Shown here: in pieces, positions 57,984-64,000 of the stretch | How positions within the stretch are numbered: the first letter of the stretch is position 1 | Layout of the letters: each line of letters starts with the position of its first letter | Source of the DNA: Acididesulfobacillus acetoxydans | GTDB lineage: Bacteria; Bacillota; Desulfitobacteriia; Desulfitobacteriales; Desulfitobacteriaceae | Direction: 5' to 3' | Assembly (NCBI RefSeq): GCF_902729405.1 | Contig: NZ_LR746496.1 | Span: 3,906,001 to 3,970,000 of the forward strand | DNA: 64,000 nucleotides | Program-made: the position numbers and the translations under genes | Notes under the pieces: model-generated | Told to the model about the DNA's origin: nothing | The model's input: the letters and a program-made list of their open reading frames with translations, nothing else | Database searches by the model: none

Positions 57984-58979
57984 TCAAGTCTTGCTTGGCC
58001 CGGCCAAGGCGGCCAATATCTTTTCCGGCGTCGCCGGCAAGGAGGTAATCCTCACCCCGACGGCGTCATCAATCGCGTTCACTATGGCCGCGATCGTAGG
58101 TAACATGGCCGGCTCGCCCAGCCCCTTGGCGCCGTACGGCCCGGTTTCCTCCGGCTCCTCCACAAGAATAGCATGGATCTCAGGCGTATCCAAAACCGTG
58201 GGAATCAAATATTGGGAAAGAGACGGATTCTTAATCTGGCCTTCGCTTAACTGCACCTCTTCCAGGAGGGCAAACCCCACTCCCTGGGCTATCCCTCCAG
58301 CAATTTGCCCCTCGGCTTGCAGGGGATTAATCGCCTTTCCCAGGTCATGCGCGGCCACCACCTTAAGCACTCGCACGTTTCCCGTCTCCGTATCCACTTC
58401 GACCTCAGCCACCTGACAACCGAAGGCATAGGGCCAATACGGAGACCCTTGCCCTGTTTCCGGGTTGACCCGGGTTGTACGGGCTGTATAACTTTCGGAA
58501 CCCAGAAAGCGTTCGCCGTCCAAACGGGCCTGGCTCACCACTTCGGCTAAGGGCAAGGAACGTGCCGGTTCCCCTTTGACGCGCACCCGATGGTCTTTAA
58601 GTTCAATTCCGTCCGCGCTTGTACAGTGTAAAGCCCGGGCGGCGTAAGCCAAGAGGCCGGCCTTGGCTTGGGTCACCGCCTTAATCACGGCATTTCCGGT
58701 ATTATAGGTGTGCCGGGTGGCCGCCGAGGTTCCGGAATCAGGTGTTGTATCCGTATCTCCGCTGATCACTGTCACCTCATCCGCATCGATCCCCAGTTCC
58801 TCGGCCGCGATCTGAGCGAAGATCGTGCTGCTTCCCTGCCCCACGTCAATCGCGCCCGTGAGCACGCTCACCGAGCCGTCGTCATGAATCTCGACAAAAG
58901 CGCTGGACACGTCGGGGAAACCGTTCCCGTACCCCGTCCCGTACCAGGCACAACCCAGCCCTCGGCCCCGTTTTTTCAT
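57984..58979 (-). CDS. Xanthine dehydrogenase molybdenum-binding subunit, C-terminal half
   Basis: A 331-residue protein equal to the second half of XdhA/XdhD-type molybdopterin subunits. TGAIDVGQGSSTIFAQIAAE is cofactor binding; VVAAHDLGKAINPLQAEGQI and GPYGAKGLGEPAMLPTIAAI contain the catalytic glutamate in GLGEP. The ATG (58977-58979) overlaps the stop of the first half as ATGA and follows GGAGAGGTGA. In most organisms both halves are one chain of about 750 residues. The two lie in different reading frames with a dedicated ribosome site, so they are two genes or a recent frameshift. Confidence 0.88.
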   Translation of the reverse strand: MKKRGRGLGCAWYGTGYGNGFPDVSSAFVEIHDDGSVSVLTGAIDVGQGSSTIFAQIAAEELGIDADEVTVISGDTDTTPDSGTSAATRHTYNTGNAVIKAVTQAKAGLLAYAARALHCTSADGIELKDHRVRVKGEPARSLPLAEVVSQARLDGERFLGSESYTARTTRVNPETGQGSPYWPYAFGCQVAEVEVDTETGNVRVLKVVAAHDLGKAINPLQAEGQIAGGIAQGVGFALLEEVQLSEGQIKNPSLSQYLIPTVLDTPEIHAILVEEPEETGPYGAKGLGEPAMLPTIAAIVNAIDDAVGVRITSLPATPEKILAALAGPSKT

Positions 58980-60253
58980 CGCCCGCTCACCTCTCCAAGA
59001 TAGGATTTGACCGCTTTCAGACACTCTTCCATACCCACACTTCCGCTCAGAACCTGACCTGTCGCGGTTTCGCTCCCCGCCCGGTAGATATTCCTCAGCC
59101 GCACTTCCCAAGGACTTAACCCCAGCTCACGAGCCAGCAGATCCATTTGGCTCTCATAGGCCAAAACGGGCTGGGCCGCTCCGAACCCGCGCATTGCCCC
59201 CGTATAAGGGTTGTTCGTCAACACGGCATAAGCATCTACCCGCACGTGGGGAATCTCGTAGGGACCGGTGGCGTGAATGGCAGCCTTGCGCAAGATGTTG
59301 GGACTCCAGGACGCATAGGCACCGGCATCCCCGACAATCCGAGCTTCCATGACGGTCAGCTTTCCGGCCCGGGTCGCCCCCGTCTTGTAGTGCATCCTCA
59401 TGGGATGGCGCTTGCTGTGGGAATAGAAAGACTCTTCGCGCGTATTTTCCATTTTCACCGGGCGCTGGGTGTGCCAAGCCATGAGAGCCGCCATGATTTG
59501 CAGAGAAATATCTTCCCGGCCTCCGAAAGCTCCCCCCACACTCCGGGTCCTGACCCGGACCTGATTGAACTTCAGCCCCAGGGCATGGGCAATCTCCCCC
59601 CGGTCATAATGGGCGTACTGGGTGGCAACTTCAACGACCAGGTGGCCCCGCTCATCGACGTAAGCGAGCACCGCCTCCGGCTGGAGAAAAGCGTGATCCA
59701 GCATCTGAGTTTGATAGTCCCTCTCCACCGTCACTTCCGCCTCGGCCCAGCCTTTGGCTGTGTCGCCTTTATAAACCGGGAGATGATACACGATATTGCT
59801 GCCGCCGTGGATTTCCGGATGCAGAGCCGGAGCCTCCTCCTTCATCGCCTCTTCCGGGTCAAACAGCCCCGGCAGAACCTCGTAATCGACCTCGACCCGC
59901 CCGGCGGCCGCCCGGGCCTGAGCCGGTGTTTCGGCCCCGACCAGGACCACCGGATCCCCGGCCATCCGGACGTGGTCTGCCACCAAAACCGGTTGATCCC
60001 GGTAAAGCACGCCGTGTCCGTTGTGGGGAACATCGGCTGAGGTCAGAACTGCAACCACTCCTTCAGCTTTCCGCGCCTCATCCAGCCTGAGTCCGCGTAT
60101 CCGGGCATGGGCATGGGGGCTGCGCACAGCTACAGCGTAAATCTGCCCCTCCCGCCTTACATCTGCCGGAAAAGCAGCCTGACCTAAAACTTTTCCCCAG
60201 GCATCCTCCCGCAGCACGCGTCCGCCAACCGTTCCGCCAATCACATCGTTCAT
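58976..60253 (-). CDS. Xanthine dehydrogenase molybdenum-binding subunit, N-terminal half
   Basis: A 425-residue protein. The N-terminal hammerhead domain (GGRVLREDAWGKVLGQAAFP, VAVRSPHAHARIRGL) is followed by the first molybdopterin-binding region (QTQMLDHAFLQPEAVLAYV, RSVGGAFGGREDISLQIMAA, NNPYTGAMRGFGAAQPVLAY). It ends at a TGA just after the helix ECLKAVKSYLGEVSGR, where single-chain homologues continue. The GFGA loop is intact, suggesting a functional fold when paired with the next gene. The ATG overlaps the 2Fe-2S subunit gene by four bases. Confidence 0.92.
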   Translation of the reverse strand: MNDVIGGTVGGRVLREDAWGKVLGQAAFPADVRREGQIYAVAVRSPHAHARIRGLRLDEARKAEGVVAVLTSADVPHNGHGVLYRDQPVLVADHVRMAGDPVVLVGAETPAQARAAAGRVEVDYEVLPGLFDPEEAMKEEAPALHPEIHGGSNIVYHLPVYKGDTAKGWAEAEVTVERDYQTQMLDHAFLQPEAVLAYVDERGHLVVEVATQYAHYDRGEIAHALGLKFNQVRVRTRSVGGAFGGREDISLQIMAALMAWHTQRPVKMENTREESFYSHSKRHPMRMHYKTGATRAGKLTVMEARIVGDAGAYASWSPNILRKAAIHATGPYEIPHVRVDAYAVLTNNPYTGAMRGFGAAQPVLAYESQMDLLARELGLSPWEVRLRNIYRAGSETATGQVLSGSVGMEECLKAVKSYLGEVSGR

Positions 60254-60714
60254 TGTTCCACCTCCCCGGCCGCGCGTTCCACTGCCTTCAGGATCCGGTC
60301 ATACCCGGTACAGCGGCAGAGGTTGCCGGACATGGCCACCGCTATTTCCTCTTTACCCGGGTGTGGGTTCCGGTCCAGCAGAGCCTTAGCCGACAAAACC
60401 ATACCCGGCGTGCAGAAACCGCACTGTACCGCACCTTCCTCCAAGAAAGCCTTCTGCACCGGATGCAGGGAACCCCGCTTTCCCAAGCCCTCGATGGTCG
60501 TCACCGCGTGCCCGTCGGCCTGACCCGCCAGGACCATACAGGAATTGACAGTCTTACCATCCATGATCACAGTACAAGCTCCACATTCACCCTCACCGCA
60601 GCCTTCCTTAGTCCCCGTCAAATGCAGGCGCTCGCGCAAAATATCGAGCAGACGCTCCTCGGGCTCCACCTCCAACCTCCTATCCACACCGTTTACCTTG
60701 AGTTCAATCTTCAT
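60250..60714 (-). CDS. Xanthine dehydrogenase [2Fe-2S] subunit
   Basis: A 154-residue protein with two 2Fe-2S centres: plant-ferredoxin-type GCGEGECGACTVIMDGKTVN-SC and four-helix-type QCGFCTPGMV with GNLCRCTGY. It passes electrons from the molybdenum centre to FAD. The start is the ATG at 60712-60714 (after GGGAAGGGG), overlapping the FAD-subunit gene by 11 bases. The length is usual for XdhC-type small subunits of bacterial enzymes. Confidence 0.94.
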   Translation of the reverse strand: MKIELKVNGVDRRLEVEPEERLLDILRERLHLTGTKEGCGEGECGACTVIMDGKTVNSCMVLAGQADGHAVTTIEGLGKRGSLHPVQKAFLEEGAVQCGFCTPGMVLSAKALLDRNPHPGKEEIAVAMSGNLCRCTGYDRILKAVERAAGEVEQ

Positions 60715-61585
60715 TTCCCCTTCCCCCCTTTCGGTCAACGTCCGCGTGTTCCCCGGATGTTACAAACTCCATCGTTCTCAATGCTTCCCTGACCACACCG
60801 GCGACCGCTTCTTTCTTATAGGGAGCGGAGGCTCTTTCCCCTAAGGCCCGGCTTATGACCTTCTTGGCCTGACGACAGGCCAGCTCTGTGAAACCGCGGT
60901 CCAAAACCAACCCATTCAGTTCCTCTGCCAGATCCAGACTGAGAAAAGCCCGCTTCCCCGCTGCCCCAAACGCCACTCGGACTCCACAGGCCCTCCCGTT
61001 TTCCTCCCGCAAAGCGACTGCCGCGCTCAAACGGGCAATGGCTAAAGCCTGACGCCGGCCGAGCTTGGCAAAGCCGCTCACTCCGGCCCGCAAAGGCAGG
61101 CGAAATCCCGCCAGTAAAGTCCCCGGCTGCCAGAGCGGTGTCCTCCCCAACACCTCGGCGAGCGGCAGCAGAACTTCACCCGAGCGACTCAGCAAGCGCA
61201 CCTGGGCCTGCAAGACCAGAAGGGCGGGCAGGCTGTCAGCCGCCGGCGAACAATTGGCTAAATTCCCTCCTAAAGTCGCCTGGTTGCGAATCTGCGGTGC
61301 GCCCATGCTGCTGCAGGCCAGCCAAAGGGCACGGGCCTCTTGCGCTGCCGTATCGTTATTGAGTAAATCTGCGAAGCTGACCATAGCCCCAATCTCCAGC
61401 CAGTCACCCCCTGCCCGGATCTGCCGCAATTCCGCGACGGCCTGCAAGTCAACTAACCCCCTCGCCTGAACCTCCCGACGCCGCAGCTTCAGGATCAGAT
61501 CCGTACCCCCGGCCAGGTAGAGCATACCCGGTTCTTCCCCTGCCTCTAAAGCTTTGGCAAGCGTTTGCGGACGAATATAATACAT
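60704..61585 (-). CDS. Xanthine dehydrogenase FAD-binding subunit
   Basis: A 293-residue subunit of the CO dehydrogenase/xanthine dehydrogenase FAD family: YLAGGTDLILKLR and QATLGGNLANCSPAADSLPA are flavin-binding motifs. A 4Fe-4S insert of the anaerobic type is not evident. It is the first structural gene after the purine riboswitch leader (61586-61990). The ATG follows GGAGGTGGAG. Confidence 0.93.
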   Translation of the reverse strand: MYYIRPQTLAKALEAGEEPGMLYLAGGTDLILKLRRREVQARGLVDLQAVAELRQIRAGGDWLEIGAMVSFADLLNNDTAAQEARALWLACSSMGAPQIRNQATLGGNLANCSPAADSLPALLVLQAQVRLLSRSGEVLLPLAEVLGRTPLWQPGTLLAGFRLPLRAGVSGFAKLGRRQALAIARLSAAVALREENGRACGVRVAFGAAGKRAFLSLDLAEELNGLVLDRGFTELACRQAKKVISRALGERASAPYKKEAVAGVVREALRTMEFVTSGEHADVDRKGGRGNED

Positions 61586-61827
61586 CTTTCTCCACCTCCA
61601 TAGATGAACTCTTCAGGGAAAATCCCGCTCGGCAATCACATCGGACTTTTCCGACTTTGAGCCGGCTCTCGGAAAGCCGGCCCGAACCCATCTTGGTCAA
61701 AAAACTTCCTTCTTGAAAAACTTCCCTCGGTGGAAACTGCGCGGCACAACCCCTCCCCGGCTTAAAGCATTTTCCCCTCTCACCGGCCTAAGACATTGTC
61801 ACCCCTCGTCGCTGCCCCAACGCGCCC

Positions 61828-61856
61828 GGTCATCCGGTAACAAAAAACGGATGACC
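61828..61856 (-). promoter_or_regulatory. Expression platform of the purine riboswitch
   Basis: On the minus strand GGTCATCCG (61848-61856) is followed by TTTTTT (61842-61847) and then by CGGATGACC (61828-61836). An identical CGGATGACC lies in the aptamer (61904-61912). Pairing with the aptamer copy gives a stem directly followed by the T-run (a terminator); pairing with the distal copy puts the T-run in the loop (no termination). This predicts an ON switch. Confidence 0.8.
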
Positions 61857-61884
61857 GTCGCCGACACCAAAGGGAAATACACCC

Positions 61885-61949
61885 CTCATAGTCAGACGAT
61901 TTTGGTCATCCGGTAGAAACTTTTGGACCTATCTCCAAAAATATATGAG
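61885..61949 (-). ncRNA. Purine riboswitch aptamer (guanine/hypoxanthine class)
   Basis: A 65-nt minus-strand element with all purine-aptamer hallmarks: P1 CTCATA/TATGAG, P2 TTTTGGA/TCCAAAA, the J2/3 core GTTTCTACC (61912-61920), P3 GGATGA/TCGTCT, and J3/1 GACTATGAG. L2 ends in GG and L3 begins CC, matching the kissing-loop pairs of known aptamers; both loops are one base short. The specificity base (C74 of the xpt aptamer) is C at 61891, which predicts guanine, hypoxanthine or xanthine rather than adenine. The first downstream gene is the FAD subunit of xanthine dehydrogenase. Confidence 0.95.
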
Positions 61950-62009
61950 TTGAAACAACACCCTTATTCAGTTGTATCTATATTTATATTCTCTGTATTA
62001 TTATTTATA

Positions 62010-62017
62010 TTCGACAA
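62010..62017 (-). promoter_or_regulatory. Spo0A-box-like site upstream of the riboswitch
   Basis: The minus strand reads TTGTCGAA, a match to the Spo0A core, within an AT-rich stretch about 65 bases upstream of the aptamer. No unambiguous -35/-10 pair was found nearby. Functional meaning is speculative. Confidence 0.3.
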
Positions 62018-62090
62018 GATTCTTGCCATTCCTTCTCTTCGAGCAACAACTTTGGCAAAAATCAAGGCCACCATTCCCCAACACAACGAT

Positions 62091-62423
62091 TTACTCCCCG
62101 ACCTTCCCCGACCCGGATACCGTCTCAATAAACACCTCCATAACCCCGCCGCAAACCATCCCATCTGCCTCCGCTAGCTCGTGCGTCAGCTCGACCCGGG
62201 CAGTTCGCGGCTGCCGTGTTCTTAGAACTTCCCAGGCCGTACGCCTGGCCTCCGCCTCCCCGCAGCCGCCCCCGATCGTCCCGACCGACCGCCCGTCCCT
62301 GTAAAAGAGGACCTGGGCTCCCGCCTTGCGCGGAGTGGAACCGCGGGTCGAAATCACCGTGACCAAGGCCGCCTCCTCGCCCGCTGTTAAATCGAGAATG
62401 GCCCGCGTTACCTTATGGTCCAC
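62091..62423 (-). CDS. XdhC-family protein, N-terminal (CoxI-like) domain
   Basis: A 110-residue protein: AALVTVISTRGSTPRKAGAQ, GTIGGGCGEAEARRTAWEVL and the VCGGVMEVFIE end match the XdhC/CoxI N-terminal domain. XdhC binds molybdenum cofactor and inserts its sulfurated form into xanthine dehydrogenase. In this locus it is separate from the Rossmann domain encoded just upstream, with an 11-base overlap. The GTG at 62421-62423 has a GGGGG site within the upstream gene. Confidence 0.88.
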   Translation of the reverse strand: MDHKVTRAILDLTAGEEAALVTVISTRGSTPRKAGAQVLFYRDGRSVGTIGGGCGEAEARRTAWEVLRTRQPRTARVELTHELAEADGMVCGGVMEVFIETVSGSGKVGE

Positions 62424-63201
62424 CCTGCACACCCCCTGACTGAGCTTTTAGCCCGCTGCTCCGGCCGTAGTATTTGACCATGACGATTTCCGCCACAATG
62501 CTAACCGCTATTTCTTCGGGAGTTTGTGCCCCTATATCCAAACCGATAGGAGCCTGCACGCTGTCCAGCAGGGCGGGGGAAATGCCCTCCGCTCTCAGTT
62601 CATCGAGCACGGCTTTGACTTTGCGGCGGCTCCCGATCATTCCGGTGTAAGCCGGCTGTTCCTCACTCTCGAGGACTTTGGCCAGGCAGTCCTTGTCATG
62701 ACGATGCCCGCGGGTCACAATGACCGCAAAAGTGCTGCCGTCGGGAGCGTACTCTTCAATGGCCTTGCCAAACTCGTCACAAATAACCCTATCCGCTGCG
62801 GGGAACCGGGTCGTCGAAGCAAAGGCCGGCCGGTCATCGACCACCGTAACTTCAAAGCCGATCATCTTCCCCATTTGTACGAGAGGCAGCGCAATATGCC
62901 CCCCGCCCAAAATGAGCAGGCGCTGGGCCGGAAGGAGCGGATCCAGAAAAATCCCCAGCGGCTCCCCCGCTACTTCCCGCCGGTAAAGCCGGGGGATTCT
63001 CAACCGTAAGACCTCCCGGACCTCTTCGGCCAAATCGGGAAATTCCGGCCAAGCCTGTCCGCCGGCAATCCTTTGCCCGTCTCCGTCAAAAATGAAGCGG
63101 CTGCCGGCGGGATACCGGACGGTGCCCTGGACGATGACAGCCGCCACACCTAATCTCTTCTCTTCGAGATAACGGAGCAGAGTGGAATAATACGCAGTCA
63201 T
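62413..63201 (-). CDS. XdhC-family protein, Rossmann (XdhC_C) domain
   Basis: A 262-residue protein. The C-terminal Rossmann domain has RLLILGGGHIALPLVQMGKM, VDDRPAFASTTRFPAADRVI, VTRGHRHDKDCL and YTGMIGSRRKVKAVLDEL, all XdhC motifs; the N-terminal part is a divergent CoxI-like domain. It matures molybdenum hydroxylases. The ATG follows GGAGAGGAG. The order (Se-type hydroxylase, this gene, CoxI-domain gene) suggests it serves the hydroxylase at the window edge. Confidence 0.9.
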   Translation of the reverse strand: MTAYYSTLLRYLEEKRLGVAAVIVQGTVRYPAGSRFIFDGDGQRIAGGQAWPEFPDLAEEVREVLRLRIPRLYRREVAGEPLGIFLDPLLPAQRLLILGGGHIALPLVQMGKMIGFEVTVVDDRPAFASTTRFPAADRVICDEFGKAIEEYAPDGSTFAVIVTRGHRHDKDCLAKVLESEEQPAYTGMIGSRRKVKAVLDELRAEGISPALLDSVQAPIGLDIGAQTPEEIAVSIVAEIVMVKYYGRSSGLKAQSGGVQGGP

Positions 63202-63336
63202 GAACTCCTCTCCTGTCCGGAAAACTTAATTGAAAAAACGACGGAACTTCCAGAACGGAATCTGTCCATAGTTTTGCCTCTTGTCGCACAAAACCAGACC
63301 CATGCGCATGAAATGCTGCACTTAAAACCCTTACTT

Positions 63337-63480
63337 CCGGCCTCTGACTTCTGACCTCTGCTCCGGCCTCCGTCATTTTCCCCTCGTTCTGACTTCCGGC
63401 CTCTGACTTCTGACCTCTGTTCCGGCCTCCGTCATTTTCCCCTCGTTCTGACCTCCGGCCTCTGACTTCTGACCTCTGCT
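63337..63480. repeat. 59-bp tandem repeat, about 2.4 copies
   Basis: Copies begin at 63337, 63396 and 63455. Each holds CTCTGACTTCTGACCTCTG-type words. The array reaches into the 3' end of the partial hydrolase-edge gene at 63373-64000 and lengthens its reading frame. Confidence 0.92.
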
Positions 63481-64000
63481 ATACGGTGTACCCGTCAAAG
63501 GCAGACTGGTTCTGAATTTGCCGTCCAAGCGGCGATAAGCACAAGCCACCGCCGGAGCCACCGGAATAGAGGCGATCTCCCCGACCCCTTTCGCCCCGTA
63601 AGCCAAAGGAGACGGATTCTTCTCGATGATCAGTACTTCTGTCTCCGGCATGTCCGTGGATCTGAACAACCCCAACGTGGCAAATTTGGCCGTCGGAACC
63701 CCTTGGCGCAAAGGAAACTCCTCCCGCAGAGCAAAACCTAACCCCATGGCAATACCGCCTTCCACCTGCCCTTCCACCGCTTTGGGATTGATGGCCCGGC
63801 CCACATCATGCGCGGCGATCACTTTGACCACGCGTCCCGTCTCGTCCAAAATCACGACATCGGTCGCATAGCTATAAGCGACATGATTCACGGGATGGGG
63901 TTTATCCGCATTCAGAACATCCGTAATCCCCGAATATTCCCCTTCATAAACGGCGCCCTCCAACTCCGCCAGAGACTTGTGGTTCATATCCTGCTGCAAT
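63373..64000 (-). CDS. Selenium-dependent-type xanthine dehydrogenase, C-terminal part (partial)
   Basis: A partial gene; the 5' part lies beyond the window. VIAAHDVGRAINPKAVEGQV, GGIAMGLGFALREEFPLRQG and SPLAYGAKGVGEIASIPVAP are molybdopterin-subunit motifs with the catalytic Glu in GVGE, and the DGKFRTSLPLTGTPY end resembles selenium-dependent molybdenum hydroxylases, where labile selenium replaces the cofactor sulfur. Family members end near this TPY; here about 30 more residues come from the 59-bp repeat array. Assignment to the selenium class is from the end motif, the XdhC neighbour and the presence of selD, and is moderate. Confidence 0.8.
   Translation of the reverse strand, partial: LQQDMNHKSLAELEGAVYEGEYSGITDVLNADKPHPVNHVAYSYATDVVILDETGRVVKVIAAHDVGRAINPKAVEGQVEGGIAMGLGFALREEFPLRQGVPTAKFATLGLFRSTDMPETEVLIIEKNPSPLAYGAKGVGEIASIPVAPAVACAYRRLDGKFRTSLPLTGTPYSRGQKSEAGGQNEGKMTEAGTEVRSQRPEVRTRGK

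Larger units (their letters stand above)
61586..62090. other. 505-base leader region of the xanthine dehydrogenase genes
   Basis: No gene. From right to left it holds an AT-rich promoter-like zone (61960-62020) with a Spo0A-box-like TTGTCGAA, the purine riboswitch aptamer (61885-61949), its expression platform (61828-61856) and about 240 bases of further leader before the FAD-subunit start. Confidence 0.7.

Noticed and set aside
58976-58979. UGA at the end of the first xanthine dehydrogenase half as a selenocysteine codon
   Set aside because: The second half continues in a different reading frame, so read-through of the UGA would not join them.
61828-61856. Plain Rho-independent terminator
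   Set aside because: In the local hairpin the T-run lies inside the loop, so by itself it cannot terminate; termination needs pairing with the aptamer strand.
63086-63376. Minus-strand 96-codon frame beginning in the 59-bp repeats
   Set aside because: It begins inside the repeat array and overlaps the start of the XdhC gene in another frame; no ribosome site.
63337-63480. CRISPR array
   Set aside because: The 59-bp units are contiguous without unique spacers and overlap a coding region; this is a minisatellite.

Overview
The window looks like a chromosomal segment of a moderately high-GC, spore-forming, flagellated anaerobe of the Firmicutes (Clostridia, Peptococcaceae-like). The grounds are a FliY-type switch protein, FlhF/FlhG, CheC/CheD, MecA, FapA (DUF342), a Gin-like zinc protein, a CooC-type nickel ATPase, selenium metabolism genes, many GTG/TTG starts and strong purine-rich ribosome binding sites. 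Nearly all genes lie on the minus strand.

Left arm (1-22.5 kb). Ferredoxin, a MoxR/CoxE-type chaperone pair and a CooC-like ATPase are metalloenzyme maturation genes. They are followed by ccdA, a decayed stretch holding remnants of a phospholipase C-type phosphoesterase and of a second gene (5.5-6.25 kb), a TauE/SafE exporter with its DUF1634 partner, a PHP phosphatase, a GNAT protein, a Na/Pi-type transporter, moeA-mobB (molybdenum cofactor) and fapA. Next is a selenium locus: selD, a divergent LysR regulator and selA. The selD gene reads through an in-frame UGA at the catalytic position, so SelD is itself a selenoprotein; its true start is 111 bases upstream of the longest stop-free frame. 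A Gin-like protein, mecA and small Cys-rich proteins follow.

Middle (22.7-51.7 kb). About 35 closely packed or overlapping minus-strand genes form one flagellar/chemotaxis supercluster. In transcription order it runs cheA-cheW-cheB-flgC-fliE-fliF-fliG-fliH-fliI-fliJ-flbD-fliL-fliM-fliY-cheY-fliO-fliP-fliQ-fliR-flhB-flhA-flhF-flhG-ycgR-cheC-cheD-orf-fliA-fliK-flgD-flgB-flgF/G-cheW-slt, and it ends at a terminator near 22.68 kb. flgB is separated from flgC by about 22 kb. No cheR, hook (flgE), filament (fliC) or motor (motAB) gene is present.

Right arm (52.6-64 kb). This is a purine-degradation locus: adenine deaminase, a 5'-deoxyadenosine deaminase-type amidohydrolase, an NCS2 purine permease, a xanthine dehydrogenase (FAD subunit, 2Fe-2S subunit, and a molybdenum subunit split into two overlapping genes), a split XdhC maturation factor, and the C-terminal end of a second, probably selenium-dependent, xanthine dehydrogenase cut by the window edge. 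The most interesting signal is a purine riboswitch with a C at the specificity position at 61885-61949, upstream of the xanthine dehydrogenase genes. Its expression platform is arranged so that ligand binding should switch the catabolic genes ON, opposite to most guanine-type switches. A 16-base copy of the aptamer's 3' strand occurs again upstream of the deoxyadenosine deaminase gene.

Together, SelD (labile selenium donor), MoeA/MobB/XdhC (cofactor) and the purine genes suggest selenium- and molybdenum-dependent purine breakdown controlled by a purine-sensing RNA.
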